From positions 1-39,595 of the IMG/VR virus record IMGVR_UViG_3300003885_000015: a stretch of 39,595 bases of DNA; one strand, 5' to 3'. Below the pieces are notes generated by a model. That model was not told where the DNA came from, did not search any database, and was given only the letters and a program-made list of their open reading frames with translations. Within the stretch, counting starts at the first letter, position 1, and every line of letters starts with the position of its first letter. Source of the stretch: a virus. The translations under genes were made by a program, and so were the position numbers. Shown here one piece after another: positions 25,275 through 34,118 of this stretch.

Positions 25275-26273
25275 TTAAACGACTCGTTGTTCAGTGTTAA
25301 CAACAGCATCAGTTTCACGAATGGGAATGCCGCGATAAGTCATCACTTCCTTACCTTCGATTTCCATTGGTTTCAATCGAACGAAGTTATCACTTGCGCC
25401 TGCGTTCGTTGCCAGCGCGTCCAATGCTTCAAGCACGTCACGATTACAATAGATCGAAATACTACCACCAGCGACACGTCGATTCTGTAACTGGTAATAA
25501 GCTTTACGCATGAAATCGTACACAGCCACTGCACCAGACTGCAAATCACTGACATCAATGTTGGCAATACGGGAAACATAACGCCAATCTCTAACTGCTA
25601 AACCGATGTGCCAAGTAAACATTTCTTCTTTGGCATAGTAGGCATTGTTATTGTCATCAAGCACACGTTGCTCACCCTTATCTTCACGCTGAACACCAGC
25701 TTGAGTGCCTTTAGGGTAAATCAAATTACATTGATTATCACCCCAGGTAACGAACCAGATGGATGTGTTATCAACACCTACACCACCAGCATCAATGATC
25801 TGATTACCGTTTGGCGCAGACAGATCATTGAACCGAGGTGCAAACCCCATAAACTCCTCTGGGTCACTTGCGGAGTTACCGTAGATGATTTTGGATTGTA
25901 CTTCGTTCGACATTGCCTCAAGATATGATTGAGCCTCAGACAAACGTACTGCACCTTCATTTGTGGACAAGTCCAACAAACGAGTATCAATAGTCGATAA
26001 ACCTTCAACAAAGCCGGTTGTATCTTCAACCTGTGCTGTACGACCTTTGCTGTTTGGTACACCTTTGTATAATTTACCCCATGAAATATCGGGCAAACCA
26101 GTACGAACGGTGTGCAAGTGAGTTGTACCTTTATTACACTCAACGGCCAATGCATCATCAAGCATTGGGTTCATTTCCATAAGCATTTCGATTACTTCAA
26201 CGAACTGGCCACGACCATCTTGCTGCGTATAAATGTCGATTAAATCAACATATTTAGAACCTAAAACTGCCAT
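25275..26273 (-). CDS. Major capsid protein, BPP-1 (Bbp17)-like
   Basis: 332 residues. It matches the short HK97-fold capsid proteins of BPP-1-like podoviruses: VLGSKYVDLIDIYTQQDGRGQFVEVIEMLMEMNPMLDDALAVECN, THLHTVRTGLPDISWGKLYKGV, STIDTRLLDLS and KIIYGNSASDPEEFMGFAPRFN. The C-terminal half has RDWRYVSRIANIDVSDL and YCNRDVLEALDAL. No protease cleavage region is obvious at the N-terminus. SD GAGG lies 10 nt upstream. It stands between the scaffold and cement genes, the canonical order. Confidence 0.88.
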   Translation of the reverse strand: MAVLGSKYVDLIDIYTQQDGRGQFVEVIEMLMEMNPMLDDALAVECNKGTTHLHTVRTGLPDISWGKLYKGVPNSKGRTAQVEDTTGFVEGLSTIDTRLLDLSTNEGAVRLSEAQSYLEAMSNEVQSKIIYGNSASDPEEFMGFAPRFNDLSAPNGNQIIDAGGVGVDNTSIWFVTWGDNQCNLIYPKGTQAGVQREDKGEQRVLDDNNNAYYAKEEMFTWHIGLAVRDWRYVSRIANIDVSDLQSGAVAVYDFMRKAYYQLQNRRVAGGSISIYCNRDVLEALDALATNAGASDNFVRLKPMEIEGKEVMTYRGIPIRETDAVVNTEQRVV

Positions 26274-26285
26274 AATTTATTTACC

Positions 26286-26996
26286 TCAATTATCAGGATA
26301 AAGGATCGAAATTCGGCTATTCTCTTTATGGATGTTTTTACCATCAGAATCTGGGACATCTTCTTTCAATGTCCTACCGACTCGAACCATGAACCGGATC
26401 ATCTCAGGGTGATTTCCCACACCATGATCATCCAGCAATGTTTTCAACTCGGGTGTGCCATAGCGAGTAATAGCAGATCGTGCAACCTTCACATTCTCAA
26501 CAAATTTATCACCACCGAATTCACCATCATTTTCAGATTGCGTACTCCAATCAGTCATCAACTGATTAAAATCATCAACCTGCTTCACCTGACCTGCTTG
26601 AACATTTTTTGCGTAAACATTGACTAGCTTTTGGGCTTGTTCCTGACTTAACCCTGCTTCTTTGAAGACAGGGGAAACCTCAGAAATTGCAACCTCATTC
26701 ACTGTCATGCCATCAGGCAAACTAAATTCAGCGTAGTTTTCAGGAACTTCTATTGTTGTATCACCATCTTTAGGTAGTGTACTATCACCTGTTAATACAG
26801 TCTCACCGTCTTTAGGTGACGTACCGTCATCCGTTAATACAGTTGCACCAGTTTTCGTTCCTTGTACTGGCGCAACTGTTCCTTGCGCCGCTGGGACTGC
26901 TGCTGCTTCTGGGACTGCTTCTGGAACTGCTGCTGCTGCTTCTGGAACTGCTGCTGCTGCTTCTGGGACTGCTGCTGCTTCTGGAACTGCTGTCAT
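26286..26996 (-). CDS. Scaffolding protein with VPEAAA repeats
   Basis: 236 residues, acidic and helical, with position immediately before the major capsid gene. The first 35 residues are tandem VPEAAA/VPEAAAA units. A Thr/Asp-rich linker with a repeated VLTDDGTSPKDGE / VLTGDSTLPKDGD block follows. Then comes a helical core (FKEAGLSQEQAQKLVNVYAKNVQ, DDFNQLMTDWSTQSEND, EMIRFMVRVGRTLKED), the usual pattern of podoviral scaffolds that end in a basic or helical capsid-binding tail. The start is ATG at 26996 and overlaps the Bbp19-like gene by 4 bp (ATGA). Confidence 0.8.
   Translation of the reverse strand: MTAVPEAAAVPEAAAAVPEAAAAVPEAVPEAAAVPAAQGTVAPVQGTKTGATVLTDDGTSPKDGETVLTGDSTLPKDGDTTIEVPENYAEFSLPDGMTVNEVAISEVSPVFKEAGLSQEQAQKLVNVYAKNVQAGQVKQVDDFNQLMTDWSTQSENDGEFGGDKFVENVKVARSAITRYGTPELKTLLDDHGVGNHPEMIRFMVRVGRTLKEDVPDSDGKNIHKENSRISILYPDN
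26880..26993 (-). repeat. VPEAAA-coding short tandem repeats at the scaffold N-terminus
   Basis: Repeats of GCTGCTGCTTCTGG[AG]ACTGC-type units encode VPEAAA with varying Ala count. CTG/CTT triplet runs make the tract prone to length change. It covers about the first 37 codons of the scaffold gene. Confidence 0.85.
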
Positions 26997-27247
26997 TTAT
27001 TATTCTCTCTCATCATTGTCATGTAAAATCCATAAGCATTGGTTTTAAGTACTGTTTCAAAATGCAAGCCAGCCTCACGAACACCAGCGTTATAAGCGTG
27101 TGTAATCGGATCAGCGTCGAATGTCGAACTGTGAACACCGCAAAAACTCAAATATTCCCAAATGAACCTACGACCACTTTCATGACGAAGTAAATTCTCA
27201 AGGTCAAGTACTAACCGAGCCTCTTGTGTTAGTTGTTCCTCACTCAT
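26993..27247 (-). CDS. Bbp19-like small head-module protein
   Basis: 84 residues. It matches the small conserved protein between portal and scaffold in BPP-1-like phages: RLVLDLENLLRHESGRRFIWEYLSFCGVHSSTFDADPITHAYNAGVREAGLHF, with the pattern R.fi...L...Gv..s.f......a.n.G.R..Gl. The function of the family is unknown. Overlaps of 4 bp on both sides (portal upstream, scaffold downstream) show tight translational coupling in the head operon. Confidence 0.75.
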   Translation of the reverse strand: MSEEQLTQEARLVLDLENLLRHESGRRFIWEYLSFCGVHSSTFDADPITHAYNAGVREAGLHFETVLKTNAYGFYMTMMRENNK

Positions 27248-28947
27248 GATGTTTGCTCTATTGCCCGATCAAGCAGAGTGCTATCACCAACAGCGGTTTC
27301 AGACGCGGTTTTAGCCATATCTGCAGCGGCGGCTGCCTGAGCTGCCACTTGTTGTTGTTGATCCGCCTGAGCCTCTTGAGATGCCTGAGCTTGAGCATCG
27401 TCGTTGCTTTTAATCATAGCAGGATTAACACCAATTGCATCAGCGTAGTCATCAATGGCCTGATTAGGGTCAATTTTAAAGCGTGTTTCAGGCCACAGGT
27501 TAGCCATACTCGCGGTAAAGTCAGCAATTTGAGCAATGGACTCAGTATTTGCCATTCGTTGAGCTTGAGCCAATACAGACACATATTCGACTCTCAGCTC
27601 TTTATTCTGCAATTCAGGTGGTGGAAGTGGGAAAACACCGTTCTCCTGTAGAATGTTAAATGTTCGATCAATCAATGGATCAAGTAGCTCATTATGCAAC
27701 CGCTCAAGCACTGGACCAAGCATCAACAATTTTTCCTCATGCTTCTCAACCACTTCACGCGCCGTCATTTGACGACGATCACTGTTTGCCAACAGTAGAA
27801 ACAAGTCTTCATAGAATGCACGACTGATACGTTGTTCAGCCTCGACGTTAATTGACCGAATAGCATTAATATCAGGTCTGAAATTTTCGTAAACACTACG
27901 CAAACCCGGATCGTTCTTGCTCTCAGTAAAGACGATTTGTCCCGGTGATAGTTTGGAACTCTTAAGCAAGTTCTTCATCCCCGGTGTGCCTTGCAATGGT
28001 GGATCAACCACTTTATCAATGGCCTGATACAACCGGCGTTCACCAAGTTGCAATGCTTTAGTATCACCAAGGGCAATAATACCGGGGCAATCAGTTGCGT
28101 AAATATCCTCACCCGTCACATCCCAACGAGGGGTCATGATCGGGAATTCATCAAACCCGGATTCACGAAGAAACTTATCACCACTGTCACCGTTAACATG
28201 GGGGCCACGGCCACTATTGCCCGTTGACTTCGCTATCTGCTCATAATAAACCGAACGCCATGGCTTATCACTGGCTAAAATACTGAGGTTGTCACGATCA
28301 TCGTTTGGCTCAATCACATGAATGATCTTAACCCACGCCTCAGTATTGCCCGTGTCCCATTGACGCTTAACTTCTTTTGACACGTTATCCATGCCAAATT
28401 GTTTCACCACTTGACCCGCAGTTAACTCGTATTCTCGGTACATGGTGTCAGTAATATTTTGACCATTCGTACCGAGCATGTAACTGCCAACTGTGTAAGG
28501 TTTACACCAGATCACATTTTCAAAATCTTGGTATACACCCATCGCCGCAGTACCAAATACACCAAGCTCAAGGTAAACTTGGTGCAGTGAGTTATACATA
28601 TTCGACAAAGCAAACACTTTGTAAAGCGTGGTCTGAACTTGATACAACCACGCTTTCACTGAGGCAAGATCATCAAGCTCATTGTCACCCGTGGATAATC
28701 GAAACCAAGGGCGTGCGGGTGACGTAATGCCGGACATCATACCCGATGCCATTGTCCGGGCAGCCAGACGACTTTTATTGTTGATTTGCCTCGTATTACG
28801 CTTGTGACCTTTGTTACGATCAGACGTGAGAAATCGACCACGATGTGACAAATGATAATCCGACAATTCCCGATAGGTAGGGAAAAATGTCGAACGCTCT
28901 GATCGAAGTAATTCCAACCGCTTATTGTAACTTCTGATTGTGTGCAT
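27244..28947 (-). CDS. Portal (head-to-tail connecting protein)
   Basis: 567 residues. The N-terminus (YNKRLELLRSERSTFFPTYRELSDYHLSHRGRF, NNKSRLAARTMASGMMSGITSPARPWFRLS) and the later DRRQMTAREVVEKHEEKLLMLGPVLERLHNELLDPLIDR stretch are diagnostic for the Phage_head-tail connector (T7 gp8/BPP-1-like) portal family. It forms the dodecameric ring through which DNA is packaged and ejected. The C-terminal tail is Ala/Gln-rich (QEAQADQQQQVAAQAAAAAD), as is common for podoviral portals. It is followed by the Bbp19-like gene with a 4-bp overlap and preceded 15 bp upstream by the lipase gene. Confidence 0.92.
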   Translation of the reverse strand: MHTIRSYNKRLELLRSERSTFFPTYRELSDYHLSHRGRFLTSDRNKGHKRNTRQINNKSRLAARTMASGMMSGITSPARPWFRLSTGDNELDDLASVKAWLYQVQTTLYKVFALSNMYNSLHQVYLELGVFGTAAMGVYQDFENVIWCKPYTVGSYMLGTNGQNITDTMYREYELTAGQVVKQFGMDNVSKEVKRQWDTGNTEAWVKIIHVIEPNDDRDNLSILASDKPWRSVYYEQIAKSTGNSGRGPHVNGDSGDKFLRESGFDEFPIMTPRWDVTGEDIYATDCPGIIALGDTKALQLGERRLYQAIDKVVDPPLQGTPGMKNLLKSSKLSPGQIVFTESKNDPGLRSVYENFRPDINAIRSINVEAEQRISRAFYEDLFLLLANSDRRQMTAREVVEKHEEKLLMLGPVLERLHNELLDPLIDRTFNILQENGVFPLPPPELQNKELRVEYVSVLAQAQRMANTESIAQIADFTASMANLWPETRFKIDPNQAIDDYADAIGVNPAMIKSNDDAQAQASQEAQADQQQQVAAQAAAAADMAKTASETAVGDSTLLDRAIEQTS

Positions 28948-28962
28948 TTGCTTTACCTATTT

Positions 28963-29808
28963 TTATACTGTTCCGTCGAACTCATCGTCGTCATCAACAG
29001 CATTTACTAGTGCTTTATAAACATCACTACCATGATCAGTAATACCATCAGTACCAACAACGAATAGGTCATCATAACGCCCTTCTAACCGATCCCAGAA
29101 CCTCGCCCACCATGAGAGGTCGTCACCATCCTCGAAAAATTGACCATCATGATCAAAGTACTTAAGCTCACCAACGTGTGAATAACCGAGCATTTGAGGC
29201 GGCATCCTCGTTACCACATCATTGTTGTTGACCATACGGAAACAACGGTCGTGCATCTGATTATTGAATAATCTGCAGAATTGATGATCACCAACACGCG
29301 GTTGACCAAATGTATACACACCTGCAATCGACATCTGTGAAACAGTCAACTCAACCATTGCTGAGAAAACCACAGCCAATGCACCACCAAGGGAATGTCC
29401 GGTGACGTAAATCGGTTGCAAATTGCCCCTAAGCCGGGTTATCTCAGCAAGCACATCAAGGTAAACACTGTTGACTGCTTGCGTGAACCCATGATGCAAT
29501 TTACCGAAACTCTCATTGATATTAGTTTGTATTTGTGTCGTCCAATGTGTTTTAAACATGCCGACATCAGTTGCCCAATCTTTAAGACTGGTTCCCTCAG
29601 TGCCACGAAAACTGACAATGATCTTATCCTTATCACCAGCGACGAAACATTGTGTACCAGTGTGAGTATTTTCAATAAAGTATCGATCTTTCGACGTATC
29701 GAAACCGAATGATTCCAAACCGGTTTTAATTTTGTATTTCGGTTGATAAGACAAGCAAGCCATTTCGACCATGTTTCTCATCATGGCTGTGCTGAATAAT
29801 GAACTCAT
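28963..29808 (-). CDS. Class 3 lipase (alpha/beta hydrolase) embedded in the head module
   Basis: 281 residues. Class 3 lipase pattern: oxyanion-side IIVSFRGTEG (64-72), WATDVG, HHGFTQAV, nucleophile elbow VTGHSLGGALA with Ser139, GVYTFGQPRVGD, Asp197 in NNNDVVTRMPP, and His259 in DHGSDVY. So the Ser-Asp-His triad is complete. Length is normal for the family. No signal peptide or transmembrane segment is seen. It hydrolyses acyl esters; natural substrates could be host membrane lipids. The gene sits in the leftward virion block between a small coupled gene (ATGA overlap) and the portal, so it is expressed with late genes. A role in lysis or in virion entry is inference; no endolysin was found elsewhere in the window. 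Confidence 0.88.
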   Translation of the reverse strand: MSSLFSTAMMRNMVEMACLSYQPKYKIKTGLESFGFDTSKDRYFIENTHTGTQCFVAGDKDKIIVSFRGTEGTSLKDWATDVGMFKTHWTTQIQTNINESFGKLHHGFTQAVNSVYLDVLAEITRLRGNLQPIYVTGHSLGGALAVVFSAMVELTVSQMSIAGVYTFGQPRVGDHQFCRLFNNQMHDRCFRMVNNNDVVTRMPPQMLGYSHVGELKYFDHDGQFFEDGDDLSWWARFWDRLEGRYDDLFVVGTDGITDHGSDVYKALVNAVDDDDEFDGTV

Positions 29809-30113
29809 GATGGTTTCACCTGCTGTGCAATTCGCTTCTCAACTTCGCCGACAATCTCTTGATTTGTCAAACCATCATGTTCAAAATGAGACTTCTCAAA
29901 TGTGTCCGCTGGTGTCCATGAAACATAATCATCTGAATACTTCACAAGATAACCTTCATCTTTCCCACACTCATTAACGGGTATAGACCAACCACGAAAA
30001 TCGTTATATTCAAGTCTGGTCATTGGCTTTGCTTTTATCAACTTCACTCCGATGTACAAGATTAAATCCTCATCCTCATCCTCTTGCTCAACTGCTTGCT
30101 CACTGTCACTCAT
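29805..30113 (-). CDS. Conserved phage protein of unknown function
   Basis: 102 residues from ATG 30113. An acidic N-terminus (EQEDEDEDL) precedes YIGVKLIKAKPMTRLEYNDFRGWSIP and DEGYLVKYSDDYVSWTPADTFEKS, a recognisable small domain common in phage genomes (YIG.K.ikA.pm....y...rGw..p..E....GYlV.Y.dgY.sW.P...Fe). No function is established for it to my knowledge. It is coupled to the lipase gene by an ATGA overlap. A GTG at 30164 would add 17 residues, but AGGGG lies 8 nt before ATG 30113. Confidence 0.7.
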   Translation of the reverse strand: MSDSEQAVEQEDEDEDLILYIGVKLIKAKPMTRLEYNDFRGWSIPVNECGKDEGYLVKYSDDYVSWTPADTFEKSHFEHDGLTNQEIVGEVEKRIAQQVKPS

Positions 30114-30179
30114 CCTTCTGGCCCCTTGTTGTTTAAAATTGTTATGTTGTAGGTAGTATTTCACTGCTGATTTTGGTCG

Positions 30180-30524
30180 TTATAAATACACATGAGTTCG
30201 CGCATATCCGCGATGTCGTTGGTCGTATTCGTATTTAGACTTTGCCCACAATTTTTCTTGATATACAATCAGATCATCGGCAGTGCATTTCTCACAGAGC
30301 ATTTCATCTTTCGCTTTCTGTCCTTTGTAACCTTGACTCACCTTATCCTGATCAGTGTACCAAAACCCAACTGTTTTTACATACGCCAACTTAAACACCA
30401 TCCCCGCTTCTATTTTAGTGCCACAGCAATGACAGCGAGGGTCACAGTTCTCAACCCTAAATGCCCTGATTAACTCATCTGTAATTACCAAGGCGACATC
30501 AGCTGGGATTTCGTTTAGTTTCAT
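30180..30524 (-). CDS. Putative zinc-binding protein of unknown function
   Basis: 114 residues. Two Cys pairs, CHCC (near residues 35-38) and CEKC (near 78-81), are separated by about 40 residues, a layout like a treble-clef or zinc-ribbon site, and EMLCEKC is typical of the second pair. The C-terminus is basic and aromatic (KSKYEYDQRHRGYARTHVYL). SD AAGGAAGAT lies upstream of the ATG. The neighbours are a fibre-like protein and small late genes, so a DNA- or virion-associated role is possible. I do not recognise the family. Confidence 0.65.
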   Translation of the reverse strand: MKLNEIPADVALVITDELIRAFRVENCDPRCHCCGTKIEAGMVFKLAYVKTVGFWYTDQDKVSQGYKGQKAKDEMLCEKCTADDLIVYQEKLWAKSKYEYDQRHRGYARTHVYL

Positions 30525-30560
30525 GGTTCATCTTCCTTGAATTGTTATGGGTGGGGAATG

Positions 30561-31982
30561 TTACTCACCCCATTCTATTGAAAGATTCGCATTGACACCG
30601 TTGGCAGTATCACAAATCATCACTAAATAATCACCACGAACGAGGTGATACTCAAAATCATCATTCGGCTTATCTCTCACTGCTACCGATGCCGCCAATG
30701 TACTGAAATTAAATACAGGAAACAACTTAGCCAAGTCAAAACCGGTTACAGTAGAGTTAAACTCAACAAGTGACCGCCCGGGCTTAGGTACAACAAATGC
30801 ACCGCCAGAAAACGCCGTTGGATCACGAGTGATGTATAACGATAAAGATGCTGTACCAAATGAACTTACACCCACCGTCAAACGTTCCATGCTCAAGTCT
30901 TTTGTATTAACCCGTCCGTTGTCTGCTAACAGCGGTTGCTTAAGCACTAACACCGGTTGACCAGTGTTAATAACCGTATCTATTGAAAAATTATTCCACT
31001 GGAACCGCTCATTGAACCCGCCTTCAATTAAGACACTGGTGTAACTGGCTTCAAGCCTGACCTCGCGTGTGACGTTGCTCGCTCGCATGCCGATAGGAAG
31101 ATTAAGATCACGAATAAGCAACCCACCTGCAAGTTGATTAATTCGATTAATCGTATGCACAAGGGTAGGGTACATGCTTGCTGAGTCAGTGATATAGAAC
31201 CGGATAATACCACCACCGTTGCCGTGAATTTGAATCTCATAATTATTCATCTTCGTCACGTCATAAGCGAATGGCACTGTGATCAATTCCTCAATTGTCA
31301 CCACACCATCACTCATGATCACTGCATAAAGCAGACTATCACCCCGGGTTCTAAAATACGCACCGTTCTCGATGGTCATCAAACCAGCCTCAAGCACACC
31401 ATCAGCCGCAGCATCAATAAATGCCACACTGACCGCACCCTTGAGACCAGTATCCATCTGATAAGGCGCGTGTCGACGACCAATGATGAAAGTTGAATCA
31501 CCATCGACTACACCTGATCTTAAATCAAGGTAGCCGCTAGGTGCTGCGGCACGAGTCGAGAGGCTGTTAGACACCTCAACGTTGTTCTCCTCAATGATCC
31601 AGTCTGAAGAACTCACGTCAAACGTAAAACCTGCATCAAACACCGCATCGTCAATGGCGATCTTAGGTAAACCCCACGCGCTCACGTTAAGGTCAGTACC
31701 AGCCGCAGGCGCACCGGGGATTGTTGGAGTTAATAACTGAGTCACGATCAACCTTGAGGCGCTGGACGTGGCAATCGCCCACACGTCTGTATCAACTGAG
31801 TCGAACTTAAGCGTGTGATGCTTACCATACAAAATATGGAACACTTTATTAGCCGTACTGGGCTTGACCACGCTCACCACGACACGCACAGCGTCACCAT
31901 CAGATTGCATCACCATCGACTCAAAGCCACTATTGATCTGGACGTACTCAGTCGTGCTTAAATTAATTGATACCGTTGCCAT
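30561..31982 (-). CDS. Beta-rich structural protein, probable virion fibre or decoration
   Basis: 473 residues, almost entirely predicted beta strand and loop with few Lys and Cys, as in virion surface proteins. The N-terminal 90 residues (ATVSINLSTTEYVQINSGFESMVMQ, RVVVSVVKPS) look like a particle-attachment domain. Then come GYLDLRSGVVDGDSTFIIGRRH and repeated strand pairs, with a lectin-like or galactose-binding-like region around NNYEIQIHGNGGGIIRFYI. It is positioned between the terminase-side Pro-rich gene and small late genes, not beside the tail fibre at the other end. It may be a second receptor-binding or head-fibre protein. No named family is recognised with confidence. SD AGGAAATT lies 4 nt upstream. 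Confidence 0.65.
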   Translation of the reverse strand: MATVSINLSTTEYVQINSGFESMVMQSDGDAVRVVVSVVKPSTANKVFHILYGKHHTLKFDSVDTDVWAIATSSASRLIVTQLLTPTIPGAPAAGTDLNVSAWGLPKIAIDDAVFDAGFTFDVSSSDWIIEENNVEVSNSLSTRAAAPSGYLDLRSGVVDGDSTFIIGRRHAPYQMDTGLKGAVSVAFIDAAADGVLEAGLMTIENGAYFRTRGDSLLYAVIMSDGVVTIEELITVPFAYDVTKMNNYEIQIHGNGGGIIRFYITDSASMYPTLVHTINRINQLAGGLLIRDLNLPIGMRASNVTREVRLEASYTSVLIEGGFNERFQWNNFSIDTVINTGQPVLVLKQPLLADNGRVNTKDLSMERLTVGVSSFGTASLSLYITRDPTAFSGGAFVVPKPGRSLVEFNSTVTGFDLAKLFPVFNFSTLAASVAVRDKPNDDFEYHLVRGDYLVMICDTANGVNANLSIEWGE

Positions 31983-31988
31983 AATTTC

Positions 31989-32411
31989 CTATCTGTTCCT
32001 CGTTGATCTTTGCGTGTCTCTGAACAGTTGTTGCGGGTTCCTCGGTGATCTCACTGGTGGTGTTGGCGGTGCTTTGGGTCGTGGTGAAGTTGCGGTGCCA
32101 TCTGTTGGCCTTTTTACCAACGGACTTGGTGCGATACCAACTAAACCAACACCACTGGTGAAACTATTTACCGTTGCTGCATTACGCGCCACGTTGTCAA
32201 CAGTAAGTATTGATCGTTTTTTACTGCCTTGACCACCAGCTACACCAGCGAGTGAACCACTACCTTGAGCGGTCAGGATCGTGCCGGGATGTCCTTTACG
32301 CCTTACCTGATCAGGGTCAACACTGAGTGCTGAATTAAGGTCAGGTGCTCGCGGCGCTTGCGGTGCTCGTGGCGGTGGTGCAGGTGCAGTTGGTGTTGAT
32401 CCTAAGCACAT
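31989..32411 (-). CDS. Small Pro-rich phage protein beside the large terminase
   Basis: 140 residues. It starts MCLGSTPTAPAPPPRAPQAPRAP, matching the MC.G.....P..P pattern of small basic/Pro-rich proteins found next to terminase or portal genes in podoviruses. The middle is Gly/Ser-rich (GSGSLAGVAGGQGSK) and the C-terminus basic (RSPRNPQQLFRDTQRSTRNR). It appears largely disordered. The function is unknown; small virion proteins of this type have been found in particles of related phages. It lies 6 bp upstream of the fibre-like gene. Confidence 0.6.
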   Translation of the reverse strand: MCLGSTPTAPAPPPRAPQAPRAPDLNSALSVDPDQVRRKGHPGTILTAQGSGSLAGVAGGQGSKKRSILTVDNVARNAATVNSFTSGVGLVGIAPSPLVKRPTDGTATSPRPKAPPTPPVRSPRNPQQLFRDTQRSTRNR

Positions 32412-32456
32412 AGTCTGATTATCCTGTTCGTTTGGTAATGTTGAGTATTTGGTATC

Positions 32457-34118
32457 TTATTGGTCATAGTCAATCACATCATAGTCTAATGGGTCATAAT
32501 CATGACTCTTTTGTTTATTACGCAATGGGGTAGCAGCATCAAGCATACCACGGGGGATAGCACGTTTAGGCACTATCTGAGCGAATGTAAGGTACAATTG
32601 ATCGGCCCAGTCAGGGCTGATTTTCAACCGTTTCTTAACGTCCTTCTTACGCTCCAACACCAAACGATCCTTGTCATCATGCCAAAACTCACGACAAATT
32701 AGCTCATCCTCCAACCGTTGATCATCGTGGATCGCACCACCCTCTATTAACCATTGCCTGCAGCGGAAACCCATTTCAGCAGTCTTATTACTGAATTTAG
32801 ACTTATCATCAGCGTCATGACCGAAACCAATGCCGACAACGTGATAACCCAACTGATTAAGACGGTCGACCATCGGGCCGCCGAGACCTGTCTCATCAAG
32901 GAACGTTACATCAGGCTGATGCCGATCAAGAATCATACTGATTTTACTGATCACATTGGAACTGTTGCGCGAATCCTCACCCTTAATCCGGTACACTTTT
33001 TCCGATTTTGCATCTTTACCACGCCGAAAACCGATCATGCAATCATCTTTACCACCGCGAGAAACATCAATCCCGCAAATAAGCGGATCGTCCGCCAGAT
33101 ATCGACCAAGTGGCCTACGTTGCGCTTTTGTTACATCATCGTTACTAATGAACTGCATCTCACCGGCTTTCGGAAACTTACCTAACACACGCACACGATA
33201 GAAATCGCTGTCAACACCGTGATCTTTTTCCCATTCTGCAAGCAGCTCTTTGTTCGTCATGCGCGCAGTTCTGCTATCTACCGTATGCGTAGACCATCTT
33301 GAATTGTGCGCTTTGAAACAATTCCGAAACTTCCCCGTGTTCCTCGTTGGGTTACCGTAAACAAAAAACATCGGTTCACCATCGGTTAAACCACCTTCTG
33401 CAACATCCCATATCACATCAGGTACGGCACTTGCCTCATCGAAAATATAAAAGCTGGTGGAGCCTGCGGAATGTTGGCCAGCGAAAGACTCAGAATTCTC
33501 CTCACGACAGGTGAGTGCATCAACACGCCAGTCAGTTGAGTTACTGTGATGATACATAGCCATGCTTCCACGGCCTGAACTGTAACTGAACCAATGACCA
33601 ACCAGTGAACGCCTCAACCACTTGCCAAGTTCACCCCATGTTTTCGTTTTAAGCTGATCGCTCGTATTGGCCGTGACAATGCCTTTGGCGTTCGGCCTCG
33701 TTGACATGATCCACATGATCAACCAACTTGTGAGTGCACTCTTACCCACACCATGACCGCTGGATGTTGCTTGCCTGATAGGATTAACCGGATCGAAACC
33801 ATTAAAACCGTTGGCTTTGACTTGCTCGCCGATTTCAATCAATTGTTCTTTCTGCCATTTGTCGGGCCCATCGAAACCAACCAATTCACCATGACCCCAA
33901 TCATACGACCACATGACGTGACCATACGGATCATTGAGGAATTGAGCACAATCATCAGCCAGTGATAGATCAATGTTGTCAACATCATATTCTTTGGAAT
34001 GACGCATCACACCAGCGATCGTTTTAATATTTTTTGGTGTTGGGTGCTGATTTGGGTGAAGTGGTATCAGGAAGTTATCTAATGACTGTTGCAGTGGTAT
34101 CAGGAAGTTGTTGTTCAC
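32457..34118 (-). CDS. terL: Large terminase subunit
   Basis: 553 residues. The ATPase has Walker A SSGHGVGKSALTSW (near residues 120-133) and Walker B FYIFDEASAVPD, then coupling motif YGNPT. The nuclease domain has GIDVSRGGKDDCMIGF, FLDETGLGG and ISPDWADQLYLTF, the RNase H-like acidic residues. Length is normal. The start is a GTG at 34118 that overlaps the TerS stop as GTGA. The first 25 residues carry a duplicated NFLIPL(Q/H) segment coded by a 16-bp direct repeat (34061-34076 and 34094-34109). The next start, ATG giving MRHSKEYDVDN, would omit it. Packages concatemeric DNA with the portal. Confidence 0.92.
   Translation of the reverse strand: MNNNFLIPLQQSLDNFLIPLHPNQHPTPKNIKTIAGVMRHSKEYDVDNIDLSLADDCAQFLNDPYGHVMWSYDWGHGELVGFDGPDKWQKEQLIEIGEQVKANGFNGFDPVNPIRQATSSGHGVGKSALTSWLIMWIMSTRPNAKGIVTANTSDQLKTKTWGELGKWLRRSLVGHWFSYSSGRGSMAMYHHSNSTDWRVDALTCREENSESFAGQHSAGSTSFYIFDEASAVPDVIWDVAEGGLTDGEPMFFVYGNPTRNTGKFRNCFKAHNSRWSTHTVDSRTARMTNKELLAEWEKDHGVDSDFYRVRVLGKFPKAGEMQFISNDDVTKAQRRPLGRYLADDPLICGIDVSRGGKDDCMIGFRRGKDAKSEKVYRIKGEDSRNSSNVISKISMILDRHQPDVTFLDETGLGGPMVDRLNQLGYHVVGIGFGHDADDKSKFSNKTAEMGFRCRQWLIEGGAIHDDQRLEDELICREFWHDDKDRLVLERKKDVKKRLKISPDWADQLYLTFAQIVPKRAIPRGMLDAATPLRNKQKSHDYDPLDYDVIDYDQ

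Noticed and set aside
26816-27193. Plus-strand poly-Leu ORF resembling a membrane protein
   Set aside because: It is the complement of the VPEAAA repeat of the scaffold gene, against the direction of a tightly coupled operon.
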